DNA from: Phytopythium helicoides
Lineage: Eukaryota > Oomycota > Peronosporomycetes > Pythiales > Pythiaceae
NCBI GenBank assembly: GCA_024867545.1
Contig: JANFNE010000027.1
Location: 186,001-250,000 of the forward strand
Reading direction: 5' to 3'
Length of the DNA stretch: 64,000 nucleotides
The notes beneath the pieces were generated by a model, which saw nothing but the letters and a program-made list of their open reading frames with translations, was not told where the DNA came from and did not search any database. A program made the position numbers and the translations under genes. The first letter of the stretch is position 1; each line of letters starts with the position of its first letter. Shown in pieces: positions 1-10,378 of this stretch.

Positions 1-91
1 TATGGTCCACCTCGAGTTCGTGAAGCGTTGATTTGATGAGATTCTGTCTGTAAGAGGAGCCAACCAATGCTGCTGCGCTCGGTGCTCGCAG

Positions 92-1268
92 GCGACTGAC
101 GCTGGCCAGGAACGACCTGCAGACTCTGCCGCTGTCGTTCGCAGCGCTCACCAAGCTCAAGGTGCTGGACGTGAGCAACAACCAGATCGAGCGCCTGCTG
201 GACAACTTCTGCGACCTGCGCTCGCTGCAGGCGTTGTGGCTGCACAACAATGAGCTGCGAGCGCTGCCGAGAGAGCTCGGAGCGCTCACCTTGCTGCTGA
301 CACTCGACGTGCACGGAAACAAGCTCAAGAAGCTGCCAAAGTCGTTCCCTTGTCTGCGCAGTCTGACGCGTCTCGATGTGAGTAACAATTGCATCCGGCA
401 ACTTCCCGAAGCGTTTGGCAACCTCAGCGCCTTGGAGGTCTGCAACCTGGGAAGAAACCAGCTAGTGCAGCTACCCACGCACTTCGGTCACGACCTCGTT
501 TCACTCAAAACGCTCACTCTAGCATACAACAATCTGTACATGCTTCCCTCCTCGTTTGGCCAGCTCAAAAGTCTCAATAACCTGTCATTGAGCGGGAACA
601 AGCTGTCAACCTTTCCGCACAGTGTTCTAGCTCAACTAACCGACCTCAAGGTTCTCACGTATGCTGAGAATCGTCTCAAGTATTGGACAAACGCGGAGGA
701 GCAAGCTGACAAGTTGGCGAAGATACAAGACAAAGGCACTAAAGGTGGTGAACCTACTGACAACCAAACGGATGAGACCGATGCTGACGAAAAGAACGGG
801 ATATTCGCGCTCTCCGCGCTCGAGTTCCTCGACTTCAGTACAAACTATCTCCCTCGACTTCCGACGAATGGCTGGAACAAGCTCACAGCAGTCGTGGATT
901 TGAGACTCGCCAACAACAAGCTCCATGCGCTACCGTCAGCAATCGGTGATCTCCCGAAGTTGCGCCGACTAGATGTGAGCGGCAACAAACTTCGAGTGAT
1001 CCCTGACTCGCTCATGACCTCCACATCAATTGTGTATATCGACTTGACCTCAAACGCGCTCACCAGCGTTCCGAAAAGCATAACGGAATGCCATTCTTTG
1101 CGTGTGTTGCTATTGGTCAAGAACTCCACAACGCTGCTGACATTGCCAGACGAGCTCTGTAAACTGGAGAAACTCCAGCGACTGCAAGTGGATAAATCGT
1201 GTTTTCTTGGTATGAATGAAGGCATGATGTCGTATTGCAAGCAGCTTCCCCATTTTTCTGCGGAATAG
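92..1268 (+). CDS. Leucine-rich repeat protein, 5' partial
   Basis: The reading frame is open from a likely splice acceptor (CTCGCAG, ending at 91) to the TAG at 1266-1268. The first in-frame near-start (GTG, 162) lies inside an LRR, so the true start is in an exon to the left or outside the window. About eleven LRRs follow the pattern LxxLxLxxNxLxxLPxxFGxL, the class found in Ras-interacting and plant PIRL-type intracellular LRR proteins. An acidic, charged insert (roughly residues 190-215 counted from 162) interrupts the array before three further repeats. No signal peptide or transmembrane helix is visible. The role is probably protein-protein binding in signalling; no partner can be inferred. 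It converges on the ankyrin gene with a 66-bp gap. Confidence 0.85.
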
Positions 1269-1334
1269 GATCAAGAAGTGAGATCGAAAGCACCATGAGG
1301 TTTTGAGCACATTCACTCCCATCTGAGCGGTTTC

Positions 1335-2294
1335 TTAACACCCTGGGACTGCGCTTGCCAGGAAATCGTTCACTATAGGGACTCCACGATTACCTTGCCC
1401 ATGTTGTACATCGTCGTGTGCAGCAGTTTCCAGCATTCGGATCAGCTCGCGTTTAGCTGGACAATCTCGTGGCAACAAGTGAGCATCCTGAAGAGGAGAT
1501 AGACCTTGCATGTCAACTTGGTGCACTAGACTTGTCTGCGCTAGCAGCACTCGAGCAGTTTCGATCTGTTGGCTTGCGACTATAAAACTATTTAGTCAGC
1601 TCTAGATCAAGGCGGAATATGTTCAGTCAAATCGATCAAACCTGCAATATGAAGCGCGCTTCGGCCGAGGGTTGTGGACATAAGCGCTGGATCAGCTCCA
1701 CACTGAAGCAAGAGATCCACCATTTTCTCTCCGCCCGAGATTCCAGATGCGAGCAGCAGCGGAGTGAGTGCTTCAGGGGTCGTGAGCCTAGCATTCACGT
1801 CGGCATCGGCAAGCAGAAGCTCTTCAACCACTGGCAGGAAGTGTTTCTGGACAGCAAGATGCAGTGGTCGCCATCCACCTGACGTTGTTGCCGCCTCAAT
1901 CATCGATTTTCGGTCAACTACACCCTCCGAAACAGACGATAGCAGCGCGCGAACAGCGTGAAGTTGCCCTTGCTGAACTGCACAGTGGAGTGCTGTCCAT
2001 CCTCCCTGCAATCAACTCAGTTCAGACATCCGCTTCACCAAAGAAACCGACGAGTACGTCTCGTACCGAGTCAGGATCAGTGAGATCGAGCCGCGATCGA
2101 TGCAGCTCCATTACAAGCTCTTCGCGAACTTCATGCTGAGCGGATACAAGTCCATGAAGCGCAAACGGTTTTGCCCTCGTTTCATCGACTAGACTCTTGG
2201 GCACATAAGAGCTAGGGCGACCACAACATTCACATCGCTTGCTTCCAGGCAAGGAGTTGGTCTTCCCACACAGAAAACACTCCCAGTGCGTCAT
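1335..2294 (-). CDS. RanBP2-type zinc finger plus ankyrin repeat protein
   Basis: Three exons are inferred: 2294-2067, 2005-1642 and 1579-1335, giving 278 residues. Introns are 61 and 62 nt with GT..AG ends and preserve frame. Exon 1 opens with a RanBP2 zinc finger (WxCxxCxxxN, then CxxC, residues 4-25), a fold that binds ubiquitin or single-stranded RNA in other proteins. Exons 2 and 3 encode about four ankyrin repeats (GWTALHCAV, WRPLHLAV, TPLLLAS, SALHIA) that continue across the second intron (IETARVLL..., LSPLQDA). The combination suggests an adaptor with a ubiquitin- or RNA-binding head; this is inference. Its ATG lies only 150 bp from the end of the SR protein gene on the same strand. 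Confidence 0.8.
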
Positions 2295-2448
2295 GGTTTA
2301 TGAGGGGTTCGCGAATGGTGGATGCCGATGCCTATTTTGAGCGGTTTCTGGGAGGTATCGATAGAGGTTGTCAATTTGTCCTTGAAACTGCGAGCATGTA
2401 AGCATCCAATCATTCATTGAAAGTAGAATGTGTCCTAAAGATTTGTCA

Positions 2449-3387
2449 TTAGCGTGATCGTAGAGGAGAAGAGGAAAGTGAGCGGGAACGAGAGCGTTGA
2501 ACAGCACGGTATCTAGGCGACCTCGATCTCGACCTTGACCTTGACCGTGATCGCGAGCGCCCACGACGTCGATCTCCACTGTCATGTCGGCTGCGAGCGC
2601 GCGGCGAAAGCGATCTAGACTGTGATCGAGAGCGAGGACTGGCTACGGGTTCGTCGTACGATCCGCCAGTCCCAGCAGACGGTCGATCCTCGACGACTTC
2701 CACCTCTTCGCCCGCAAGCGTTCGGCCGTTCAGCGCTCTCACAGCGCGTCGCATCTCGTCAAAAGTCGCGAACGATCCCGCTCCTCCCCCGCGCTCGTCC
2801 ACTTCAGCGTGCACCACGTCTGCGCCCGTCCGCAGGAAGTCCTTGAGCTCTTGACTCGTCATCTCAGGCCGCAGGTTGCTCACTTTCACCCGGTACTGCG
2901 TTCCCTTCTTGTCACTGCACTCACAGATGGCAAAATTCAGCATAACTTTCTTGGGATCTCTCTCCTTTCCAGGTATTCAGTCGGCTTCACCTAACGTCGT
3001 CCACGATCTCCACACGCAGAGTGCAGTCTTCAAACTTTCGTCTGTCAACAGAGATTTTCCGCATGAGCAATTCAGAAAAACGCTTCATTAGACCCCCAAA
3101 GCTTCTCCACACACCCGTGCATATCGCGCACGGCGTCCTCTGCGTCCTGATCCTCCTGGAACTCCTGCGTTTCGTCCATGAACCAACGAAGCCGGAGCGA
3201 AAAAGTGAAAAAGTGCGCTCTGGAAAGCGGAATTTCAAGGGCGAAAGCGCACGATGAAGGCGAAGGGCGACGTCCGTGGCGGCAGCTGGATGTGCAGCCT
3301 CGCGATGCGCCCGAAGCGCGAGAATTTGCTCGACAGGTCGCGCTCTTTGACGTCCGGCGGCAGGTTCCCCACGAACACGCGCGCCAT
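2449..3387 (-). CDS. SR-family splicing factor, two RRMs and an RS tail
   Basis: Four exons are inferred: 3387-3253, 3164-3115, 3041-2991 and 2914-2449, total 233 residues, all junctions GT..AG and in phase. RRM1 has RNP2 (VFVGNLP, residues 4-10) and RNP1 rebuilt across intron 1 (FAFI|EFQ). RRM2 starts near residue 84 (YRVKVSNL) and is a shorter pseudo-RRM type. From about residue 155 the tail is rich in RS dipeptides, including an uninterrupted RSRSRSRS run. This is the layout of SRSF1/SR30-like proteins, nuclear regulators of constitutive and alternative splicing. The start is the first ATG before RNP2. The four short exons of an SR gene leave room for splicing autoregulation, but nothing in the sequence proves it. 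Confidence 0.88.
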
Positions 3388-3397
3388 TTCGGCACTT

Positions 3398-3407
3398 TTG
3401 CAAGTGA
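3398..3407 (-). promoter_or_regulatory. Possible oomycete initiator element of the SR gene
   Basis: On the minus strand TCACTTGCAA preceded by a T-tract lies about 11-20 bp before the ATG at 3387. This resembles the TCAYTYY initiator described for oomycete promoters. A single short match, so weak. Confidence 0.3.
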
Positions 3408-4758
3408 AAAAAAGCGAGGACACATGGAATATTCCTGTCCAAGAGCAAGTGGTGTGGCCCACGTGGTTTTTGAACTCTATACAAGAGCAAAGACGAACTG
3501 CTCCCATCGACCTGCTTCTGACTCGCATGACGTGGTCGTGGCATCTTGTGCAGAGTATCATCGCTAGATTTAACCCCAACGTCGTATCTTACGACATAAG
3601 CACATGAACTGCAAGCGATTGTCTCTGCATGACACGCTTGTTTCTCATTAGCATGGAGCGTCAGGAGCCCAGCAAGGAACCGAGCATCACGAAGACTGCC
3701 CAGACGGATCAAAGACGCTGCTGGATTCCTCGGTACGTTGAAGGCTTGCGAGAGCTCGTTGGTTGCGTCATGGATGCCGCCGGATACTCCTCTGTTGCTG
3801 CGGCATAGAGCCTCCACTGAGCTATAAGCCGACCAGTTCTCCACCACGACGTCGCACCCATGTCCGGCGCGAAGATCGGCATGTGAGAGATCGCCCGCTA
3901 TAAACTGGGATATGGAATCATGGACGCTTGTGCGTCACCTATGAGCCCTGCATCGTTGGGATTCGCAAGTCTGCATCCTCGCTCCACCGCTTGCGACCGA
4001 CCATCCATGCAGTATCAAGTGTTAAGTCCTGGCTGCTCGCATGAACGATAGAGTCAGGAGGATGAAGTTCTTCTGACTGTGAATTCATTTCGCAAGTAAA
4101 AAATGAGAGGGATGTCATGAAAACTTGAGGACATCAATTTTCAACCTCGGCAAGGTCGCGCCATTCGATTCGCACCACTTTCCCCCTCAGTCGTGAATTT
4201 GCAAGATGGAGTCCAAGCGGCCGCATTTTCCGGCTCACGATCCAGGGCCGCGCACCTCTCGAGCTCCAAGTAGCCAGATTCCCCGACGACAACATCGACG
4301 ACTGGGAGCAACGCTGCTCAACTCGACGCGACCTTTTCGGCTAGCTTTTGCGGCGACACCCAGCCTGTGAAGCTCGCCTATCCTCTTTTCCGCGGTCAGG
4401 TGGCTCGGCAAATCTTGCACTGTTCAGACCCAGTCGAAGCAACTTGCTTCAAGCAAGGTCAATCACCCGAAATCAACAGTGCCGTGTTGATTCAGTAGGC
4501 GTTCCCACCGGAGCGCGGACCCACAGAGGAAGGCCATTGCGAGCAGGCGACAGGCGTTTCGCCTCGGCGCTAGCTGTGCAGGACGCGTCGATATCAAGAA
4601 CAACGCCCAACATCGTGGTGGCGAAGGAACACCACCACACGGTATCCAGTCTACGCTGTGGACTCAGTGTAGGGTATGCTGGGAGTCCCGTATAGCTATA
4701 GTGGAGAGGGCAGAGGGTAGGAACCTCGGTGAAAAAAGAGCTAGAGAGGATCGCCATG
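3408..4758. other. Intergenic, no supported gene
   Basis: About 1.35 kb between the SR gene and the large unknown gene. Open frames here (for example 4348-4695 on plus) show no domain, no Kozak context of note and no paralogue in the window. Nothing else recognised. Confidence 0.5.
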
Positions 4759-7465
4759 TCACTCCAAGTTTGAAATGGCAATGCGGTCGTAAGTGGCTTT
4801 GAATGTCTCCAATGGCTGCCAATTGAGACTGCTGAAGAGCTCGGCGCGAATCGAGCACGGCATTCCCCGGAGGTCACAATCTCTTTCGACATCATACGTG
4901 CGTTCATCACCGCACACCGAATGACTGATTTTAACGTCGACAGACAGTACGTTTGAGGCATCGTCTTCGAGAAGAGTCATATGAATGTCGAAGCGTACCG
5001 CCTCGGGAGCAGACACGGTCTCTTCATGCTCATCGGAGAGCTCGGTGTTCGCCTTTTCACCCGAATGTTCGCGGAAACAGAAGAGTATCAACTCTAGTGA
5101 CCGATAATCGTCGCCCGCTTGCCCGCAGTAGTCGCCCCACGCCCACTCGTTGCTTGAGGCAAGTGTACTTGCCGTCGGAAGACCGTCGGGAAATGCGCGG
5201 AAGACTCGAATTCGCCCATCCATCACGAGTGACATCTCCGAGCACGAGTGAGAGAGTTCAGTTTGCTCAGCTAGGGCTGATTTAATGGTCAGGAGGGTTC
5301 CATCGAAGTCGATATCAATACATAAACACTGGCGTAGAAACCAAAGCAGCTGAAGTATCGTCAAGGAGCAAGGAGCTACCTGACCCGAGAAAGCGCACTG
5401 ATGGCCATGATCCACAATCCTCTCGAACTTGTATGTATTGAAGAGCCACCGATGCTGCCGCCAGGCTTGGCAAGCGCTTGATGTATGTGTATCCTCAATG
5501 GAAGCTAGAAACTGAGATCTGCAGCGGCTGCACCCACGATCAGACACGATCGCTTCAATTGTTTGGGCTACAAACTTGCGATACAACGCAGCGTTGCGAG
5601 CTTCAATATCCTCACCGCGTAGGATGTCTAGCATTTTGGGAATGACAGTTGACAGCGAAGCGTCCTGGTATACGTGCGAGACCACATCATCTACCAGAGA
5701 CTCTACACGCGAGTATGTCCTCAGATTCTGTGTCTTCGCGCGTGTTTGCGCTACGGCGGATCCTATCGTTTCGTATACCTGGTCGACGAATTTTTCAAAT
5801 GCCGGAAGTTTATCAGAGTGACTGGGATCCATAACCGTTACTAGGAGTTCATCGGACTGTCTATAAGAAAGCAGCACCGCCACCAAAGAGTTGTACGTAT
5901 ACGTGGGGTCCATCGCTCGCACAACCGTCTCCACACAGTCTGCAATAACTGGCGCCCATCGAATCTCGATGTGTGTGTGATGACCGCTAGCAATGTGTCT
6001 TAAGCAGGAGCCAGAACGAAGACGGGTCGTAAGGGTACATAGTGAAAAGGTGGACAGATAGGCGTCGGCCATTGATGGGTCCATTCCAGTCAGCAACGGC
6101 CTCAGCCACCTTTCCTGAATGACGCTCGTTAGGTTGTCAATATGAACTTCAAAATCCTCGATCCAAATCGAGTTGAGGAACAAAAGTAAGATATGAAGAT
6201 GCTGCAGCTTTTCTCTGGTGTTCGCTTCTTGAGAATGTTGTGCATTGCAGATATCAAGCGAATCATTGAACGCTCGGTCTTGAACTCGAAGCGGAGCGTA
6301 TTTGGTCTCGGACAAGTCAGGAACTCGATTAAAAGAGCCGTGATCGAAATAGCGAGAAACTGCCGCTTCTGGCGCTTCTTCCAAGTGTGGATCCCGTGCA
6401 GATAAGCCACTTCCGATGATTGCTGCACGACTACGTTGTAAGCCACCACTGACTCTGTCCCAATCGTTGCGTCTCTCGGTTGAATAGTCATCCTCTAGAC
6501 GCTTGGTCGCCGTCGACTTCGCTCGCCGCCGATAAGAAAACAATACGAACCCAGGAGATGCGTGGTGTGCGATCACAGTGGCCAACTGGCTGTGCTCGGC
6601 TTCAGCCGACCCCAGCAGGAAAACGTACGCGCGGAGGCAATGCTGCATGTCACGCTGCTGCCTGGTTGCGTCACGCTCGTAGTTGTAGATCCATCTGGGA
6701 AACCTGCGGTTGTTGAGCGAGAACACGACTGCGTTCTGCGTCCCACGAACAGCGCAAACACTTAGTCTCGCCGATCACGAAGGAAGAGAGGCACTATTGC
6801 ATGTGATTCTCGCACCAGCGACGCTTGTTGTTGCCTCCTCTCGCTCTCCTTGACCGCTCGCACCCACATTTGGTCTGCAGTAGACTCCTCTCCAGCTGCA
6901 TCGTCATCTCCGATCATTTGTCCAGGGAGCCTTGCCATCGTTCCAACCTCCATGAGCACGGCCAAGTTCGCAGTTCCGTCCGACTTGTTGCTTCTCGTTA
7001 TCCCCGAAGCCATCGGAGCCTCGAACCGAGCACACACCACAAGCTGGTGCTCGTCCTCTTGAATCAACGGCCGGTCAAACTCAACCATCAAATGCAGCGA
7101 GCAGCCGCAATACCGCCGAGGCATGTGATCCGGACAGCAGTGAGGGAAGCACCGCAGGATCTGCTTCAACCACCCCACGGCGTCAGGAAGTGTCATGAAG
7201 CGGAGACTTGGCTGTCCACCAGACGCCACCGCACCTTGACCCCGCGCATCCTGTTGCTCCTGCAGATGTCAACCACGGCGTCTGTCCGTTAGTCCCCCCT
7301 TTTCGCTGCCATATCTCAGCCCACAGAGCGCTTGGGGAGGCGAGAGCTGGCTCAAAACGACGCCCCCACGCACCGCGAGTAGCTGGGCTGGAACAGTGGG
7401 TGCTGCTGCTCGTCGCAGCCGTAGCGGAAGAAGCGCATGCTGGTCACGCGTGGCGCCGCAGCCAT
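4759..7465 (-). CDS. Unrecognised large protein, about 850 residues
   Basis: I do not recognise this protein. A probable three-exon model is 7465-about 7372, 7259-6779 and 6728-4759. The 50-nt intron 6778-6729 (GTGATCGG..ACGCAG) joins exons 2 and 3 in phase. The exon 1 donor is uncertain, with GTGCGT and GTGGGG both candidates. The long final exon (656 codons) is open throughout and has balanced composition, which supports real coding. Visible features: a Cys/His-rich stretch (CFPHCCPDHMPRRYCGC) in exon 2, a basic segment (YRRRAKST) in exon 3, and a paired-cysteine motif (CSRCRSQF) in the middle of the long exon. No signal peptide, membrane span or repeat. It could be an oomycete-restricted protein or a highly diverged nuclear factor. 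Confidence 0.55.
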
Positions 7466-8241
7466 GCTCGAGAGTCTCCTCTGGGGCGAAGCGAGCAGGG
7501 TGTCGAGTGCGCGCTTAGGAGCCGCTGTTTGTCATAGCCCAGGGGTGCGTACTCGTTTATAGAGGTCCGGACTCAAATTGAGTGGCTTGTGTGGCGTGAA
7601 ACGTACTGCAGCTGTTATATGTTGTTACTATATATAAAAGGTTCGGCGATAACGTCAAGTAACAGCTTCAAATCACTGATTCACACTAACGAGGAGGAGC
7701 GACCACGACTCTCTCGAACGAATAGTTGGTGGCTGGTGGTGGCACGACGAGGCTCGTTGTGGTTGGCGGCGTTTCGACAAGGCTTGGGCGTTCGCTCCAT
7801 TATTCCGGGCAAACTGCTCAGTGATCACGTGGAGGAGTTAGCAGGTATCCCGCGGTTGGAAGGGGCGTGGAGGAGATCCCTGTATGAGTCTGTACAACGA
7901 CTAGAGATTGGGTTTTATCAGCAGTCGTGGAGCATCGTGGGGAACTAGAGGAATGAACGGCAAGTGATGTCGACACGCACATGGTTTTGTTTTGACAAGT
8001 TAATTGACTCACTTCGAAGGACTAAACATCCTGCAGGTGCTTAGGAGAGCACACCCTTCGCTTACTCTCCTTATACAGCGCTGGGTCCATTTCAACCGCG
8101 TAGGGAATTCATGGGGAAGATTTTTTCACTCGCAATGCAATCGGTCAGAGCGGGCAGAGTTTGCGTTAACTCGTTTGTCGAGCCGATCGACGTTACAGGA
8201 CTTCACTTGTGCTCATGACCCCCTGCACCTCAATTTAGCCT
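7466..8241. other. Intergenic, no supported gene
   Basis: About 0.8 kb upstream of the large unknown gene. The 119-codon plus frame at 7589-7948 has no recognisable domain. A TATA-like run (ATATATAAAAGG) lies near 7630. Nothing else supported. Confidence 0.45.
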
Positions 8242-8505
8242 TCAGCCCGAGCTTGGTTGCTCAGTCTTTGCCCCTTGCACCTTGTTCATTTCCTTGAACT
8301 GCTCGCTCCGCGCCTTCAAAGCTTCGCAGTGTTGCTCATCGATTAGCGCTGCGAGCGTGTCAACAACTCGTTTGTCAAGAGTTGGTCGTGCATCAATTGT
8401 CAGAGGTGGTAGACGGATACGCCTGATCTTCATACAGCGGGAATGCATTTGTAAAGGAAATAGCGAACTGTGCCTCTCGAAGTAGAACCGTGGCGAACCG
8501 AACAC
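8242..8505 (-). CDS. Small hypothetical protein or terminal exon
   Basis: An open frame of up to 87 codons ends at 8242. Its first codon in the listed extent is GTG; in-frame ATGs occur about 20 codons in (MHSRC...). The last 60 residues look helical and charged (VVDTLAALIDEQHCEALKARSEQFKEMNK), like a short coiled coil. No upstream exon could be joined with confidence. It lies tail-to-tail relative to nothing and 167 bp downstream of the Cys/His-repeat gene on the same strand. It may be a small gene or a 3' exon; function unknown. Confidence 0.3.
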   Translation of the reverse strand: MFGSPRFYFERHSSLFPLQMHSRCMKIRRIRLPPLTIDARPTLDKRVVDTLAALIDEQHCEALKARSEQFKEMNKVQGAKTEQPSSG

Positions 8506-8671
8506 TTGATGTTCAGCACTGCGGCCACCAAAGTCTCACATGAAGGCGCTTGGATCGCTCATCTCACGCTCAAAGCGCTTGGTGTTCACATTGATGAAGT
8601 TACAGTTTGATTTAATCCGCTCCTCGCGTCCGTCTCACTCTTGTCTACCGGTAAATAGTCCGTCGTCCTGC

Positions 8672-9967
8672 TCACATGGTCAGGTGTTGCTGCTGCTGCA
8701 GCGAGTCTCCTCCGGGCTGCTGCATGGTGGCGATCCCTTGCTGCTGCTGCTGCTGCTCGAGCTGCTGCTGGCGCTGCAGCGTCACCAAGTTGTGGTGCAT
8801 GCGGCAGTAGCCCTGCTTGACCTGCCCGTTCTTGGTGCAGTTGCCGTAGCGGCAGCGGCGTGCGCCGCCGTGCATCTTGCACACGCCGCGCCACTGCGCC
8901 GACTTGGTGCAGCCCTCGACGCTGCAACGGCGTCCGCCGCCGTGCAGCACGCAGTGGCCGCCGCCCTGGTCGCTCGTCGTGCAGCCGGGGGTCGTGCACC
9001 GCCGTCCGCCGCCGTGCGCCTTGCAGAGTCCGCGCGAGCGGATGCCCTTGGTGCAGCCCTCGACCTTGCAGATGCGAGTCGCGCTGCTGCGCTTCTTCTT
9101 GAGAGCCGACGCCGACGGCACGATCGGCAGAGGCGCGACGCCAGCCGAGAACGTCACGACTGGAGAAATCGCTGGCGCCGCACTCGCGGCTGCCATCACC
9201 TGCTGCTGCATCGGGGACGCGTGCTCGTCCGCCTTGAGCAGCGACGCAAACGTGAGCGCGTCGTGGGTCTTGGCCACGCCCATGTGCGCCTCCATCGAGT
9301 GCGACGAGAGCAGCGGGCGCATGGCGAAGTCTTCCTTCTTTGGCAGGAAGCTGGTCGGGAACGACGGCACGAAACTCGCGCTCGACATGGGCTGCTGCTG
9401 CATGGGCGACTGCTGTGCGGGTGGTACAAACAGCAGCTGTAGCCCAGAGCTTGGCGTGGCGGGTGTGGCGGGCGTGGCGAGCACCTCCCGCAGCATCCTG
9501 GCGTCCGCCTCGAGCTCCTCGTCCACGGTGACGCCGTACATCCTGCGGTTGTCAATCTGCAGTCGATGCTGGCTGTGGTGCTGGCTGTGGTGGTGCATCG
9601 GCATGGGCTCCATGGCCTGCTGCTGCATGGGGAACTGCACGGTTGGGGTGCCAAAGGCCCAGGACCCGGCCATCGGAGCACTCGATGGGTCCACGAAGAA
9701 GCCCTGCGAGGTCGGGAAGGCGACGCTGCTGCTGGCGACGCTGGAGCTGCTGCTGGAGCCGAGACTGAAGCTCGGCGGGTCCAGCGTGGCACTGTGCGTC
9801 GACTCGGGCGACGGACACGGCGAGGGCTCGGCCTGAGCCACCGGAGCCACTCCTGCAATGCTCGTGGGCGAGGGCCACCCTGCAGAACCGTCCATGGCCA
9901 CGAGCACCTCCTTGAGCTGCGGCTGGAAGCTTGGGAACTGCGGCTCGAGGCCCGCGGCGTCCGACAT
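8672..9967 (-). CDS. Cys/His-repeat putative transcription factor (WRKY19-like repeats)
   Basis: The protein is 431 residues from the ATG that starts MSDAAGLEP; the frame extends upstream without another ATG. The N-terminal 280 residues are rich in Ser, Pro and Gln, as in activation domains. Then four tandem zinc-binding repeats of the type CxxxGCxxxxxxxGxCxxHGGGRRC occupy about residues 300-400. A glutamine tract from (CTG)n on plus, around 8735-8775, closes the protein. These repeats are often labelled WRKY transcription factor 19 in oomycete annotations because Arabidopsis WRKY19 carries similar ones, but no WRKYGQK core is present here. It is probably a nuclear DNA- or RNA-binding regulator. 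Its upstream region holds the GGTACCGTA palindromes. Confidence 0.8.
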   Translation of the reverse strand: MSDAAGLEPQFPSFQPQLKEVLVAMDGSAGWPSPTSIAGVAPVAQAEPSPCPSPESTHSATLDPPSFSLGSSSSSSVASSSVAFPTSQGFFVDPSSAPMAGSWAFGTPTVQFPMQQQAMEPMPMHHHSQHHSQHRLQIDNRRMYGVTVDEELEADARMLREVLATPATPATPSSGLQLLFVPPAQQSPMQQQPMSSASFVPSFPTSFLPKKEDFAMRPLLSSHSMEAHMGVAKTHDALTFASLLKADEHASPMQQQVMAAASAAPAISPVVTFSAGVAPLPIVPSASALKKKRSSATRICKVEGCTKGIRSRGLCKAHGGGRRCTTPGCTTSDQGGGHCVLHGGGRRCSVEGCTKSAQWRGVCKMHGGARRCRYGNCTKNGQVKQGYCRMHHNLVTLQRQQQLEQQQQQQGIATMQQPGGDSLQQQQHLTM

Positions 9968-10066
9968 GAAGCAGTAGTTGCAGTGTACGGTACTCGCGCT
10001 TGCTAACCCGGGTGCAGTACCGAAAAAGTGTACTGTACGCGGCGGCGCGTAGTGTGAGCGGGGGGA

Positions 10067-10378
10067 GTACGGTACCGAGCGGTACAGTGGGTAGCTCGAC
10101 TTGGTCGGTGGCGAGCCAATGTCGGAATGGAGACCGACCGCCCCCGCGTTAGCCGAGCGCGTACAGTAATGGGTCACTCGCTGTCACCGCTCGATCGGAG
10201 GGGCTGCAGTGCGCGGACCGGATGTTCAGCAGCTACGGTACCGTAGACGCCGGCAGCGTCAAGGCGATCAACTGTACGGTTTCGCTCTCGTGGACGCGAT
10301 GATGGACGGTACCGTAGGTATTGGCGCGAGAACGGCCAGGCGGATGGTGCGCACGCCGATCGCGCGTTGTACCGTAGG
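10067..10378. promoter_or_regulatory. Cluster of GGTACCGTA-type palindromes
   Basis: Several related palindromic motifs lie upstream of the Cys/His-repeat gene: GTACGGTACCG (10067-10077), the perfect 14-bp palindrome CTACGGTACCGTAG (10233-10246), ACGGTACCGTAGG (10306-10318) and TTGTACCGTAGG (10367-10378). Half-sites CTGTACGG and GTGTACGG flank them (10273, 9985), and more distant copies occur near 11074 and 11288. Spacing is about 60-75 bp between the last three. They may be binding sites for a dimeric factor; this is inference. Confidence 0.45.

Noticed and set aside
2987..3847. 286-codon minus frame overlapping the SR gene
   Set aside because: Its last 20 codons are SR exon 3; the rest runs through SR introns and in a different frame over exons 1 and 2, so it is not a separate gene.
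8540..9836. Long plus-strand frames opposite the Cys/His-repeat gene
   Set aside because: Antisense shadows of repetitive Gln/Ser codons; the minus frame holds the real Cys/His repeats.
8672..9967. Calling this a true WRKY protein
   Set aside because: No WRKYGQK core or WRKY zinc motif; only the accessory Cys/His repeats known from WRKY19 are present.
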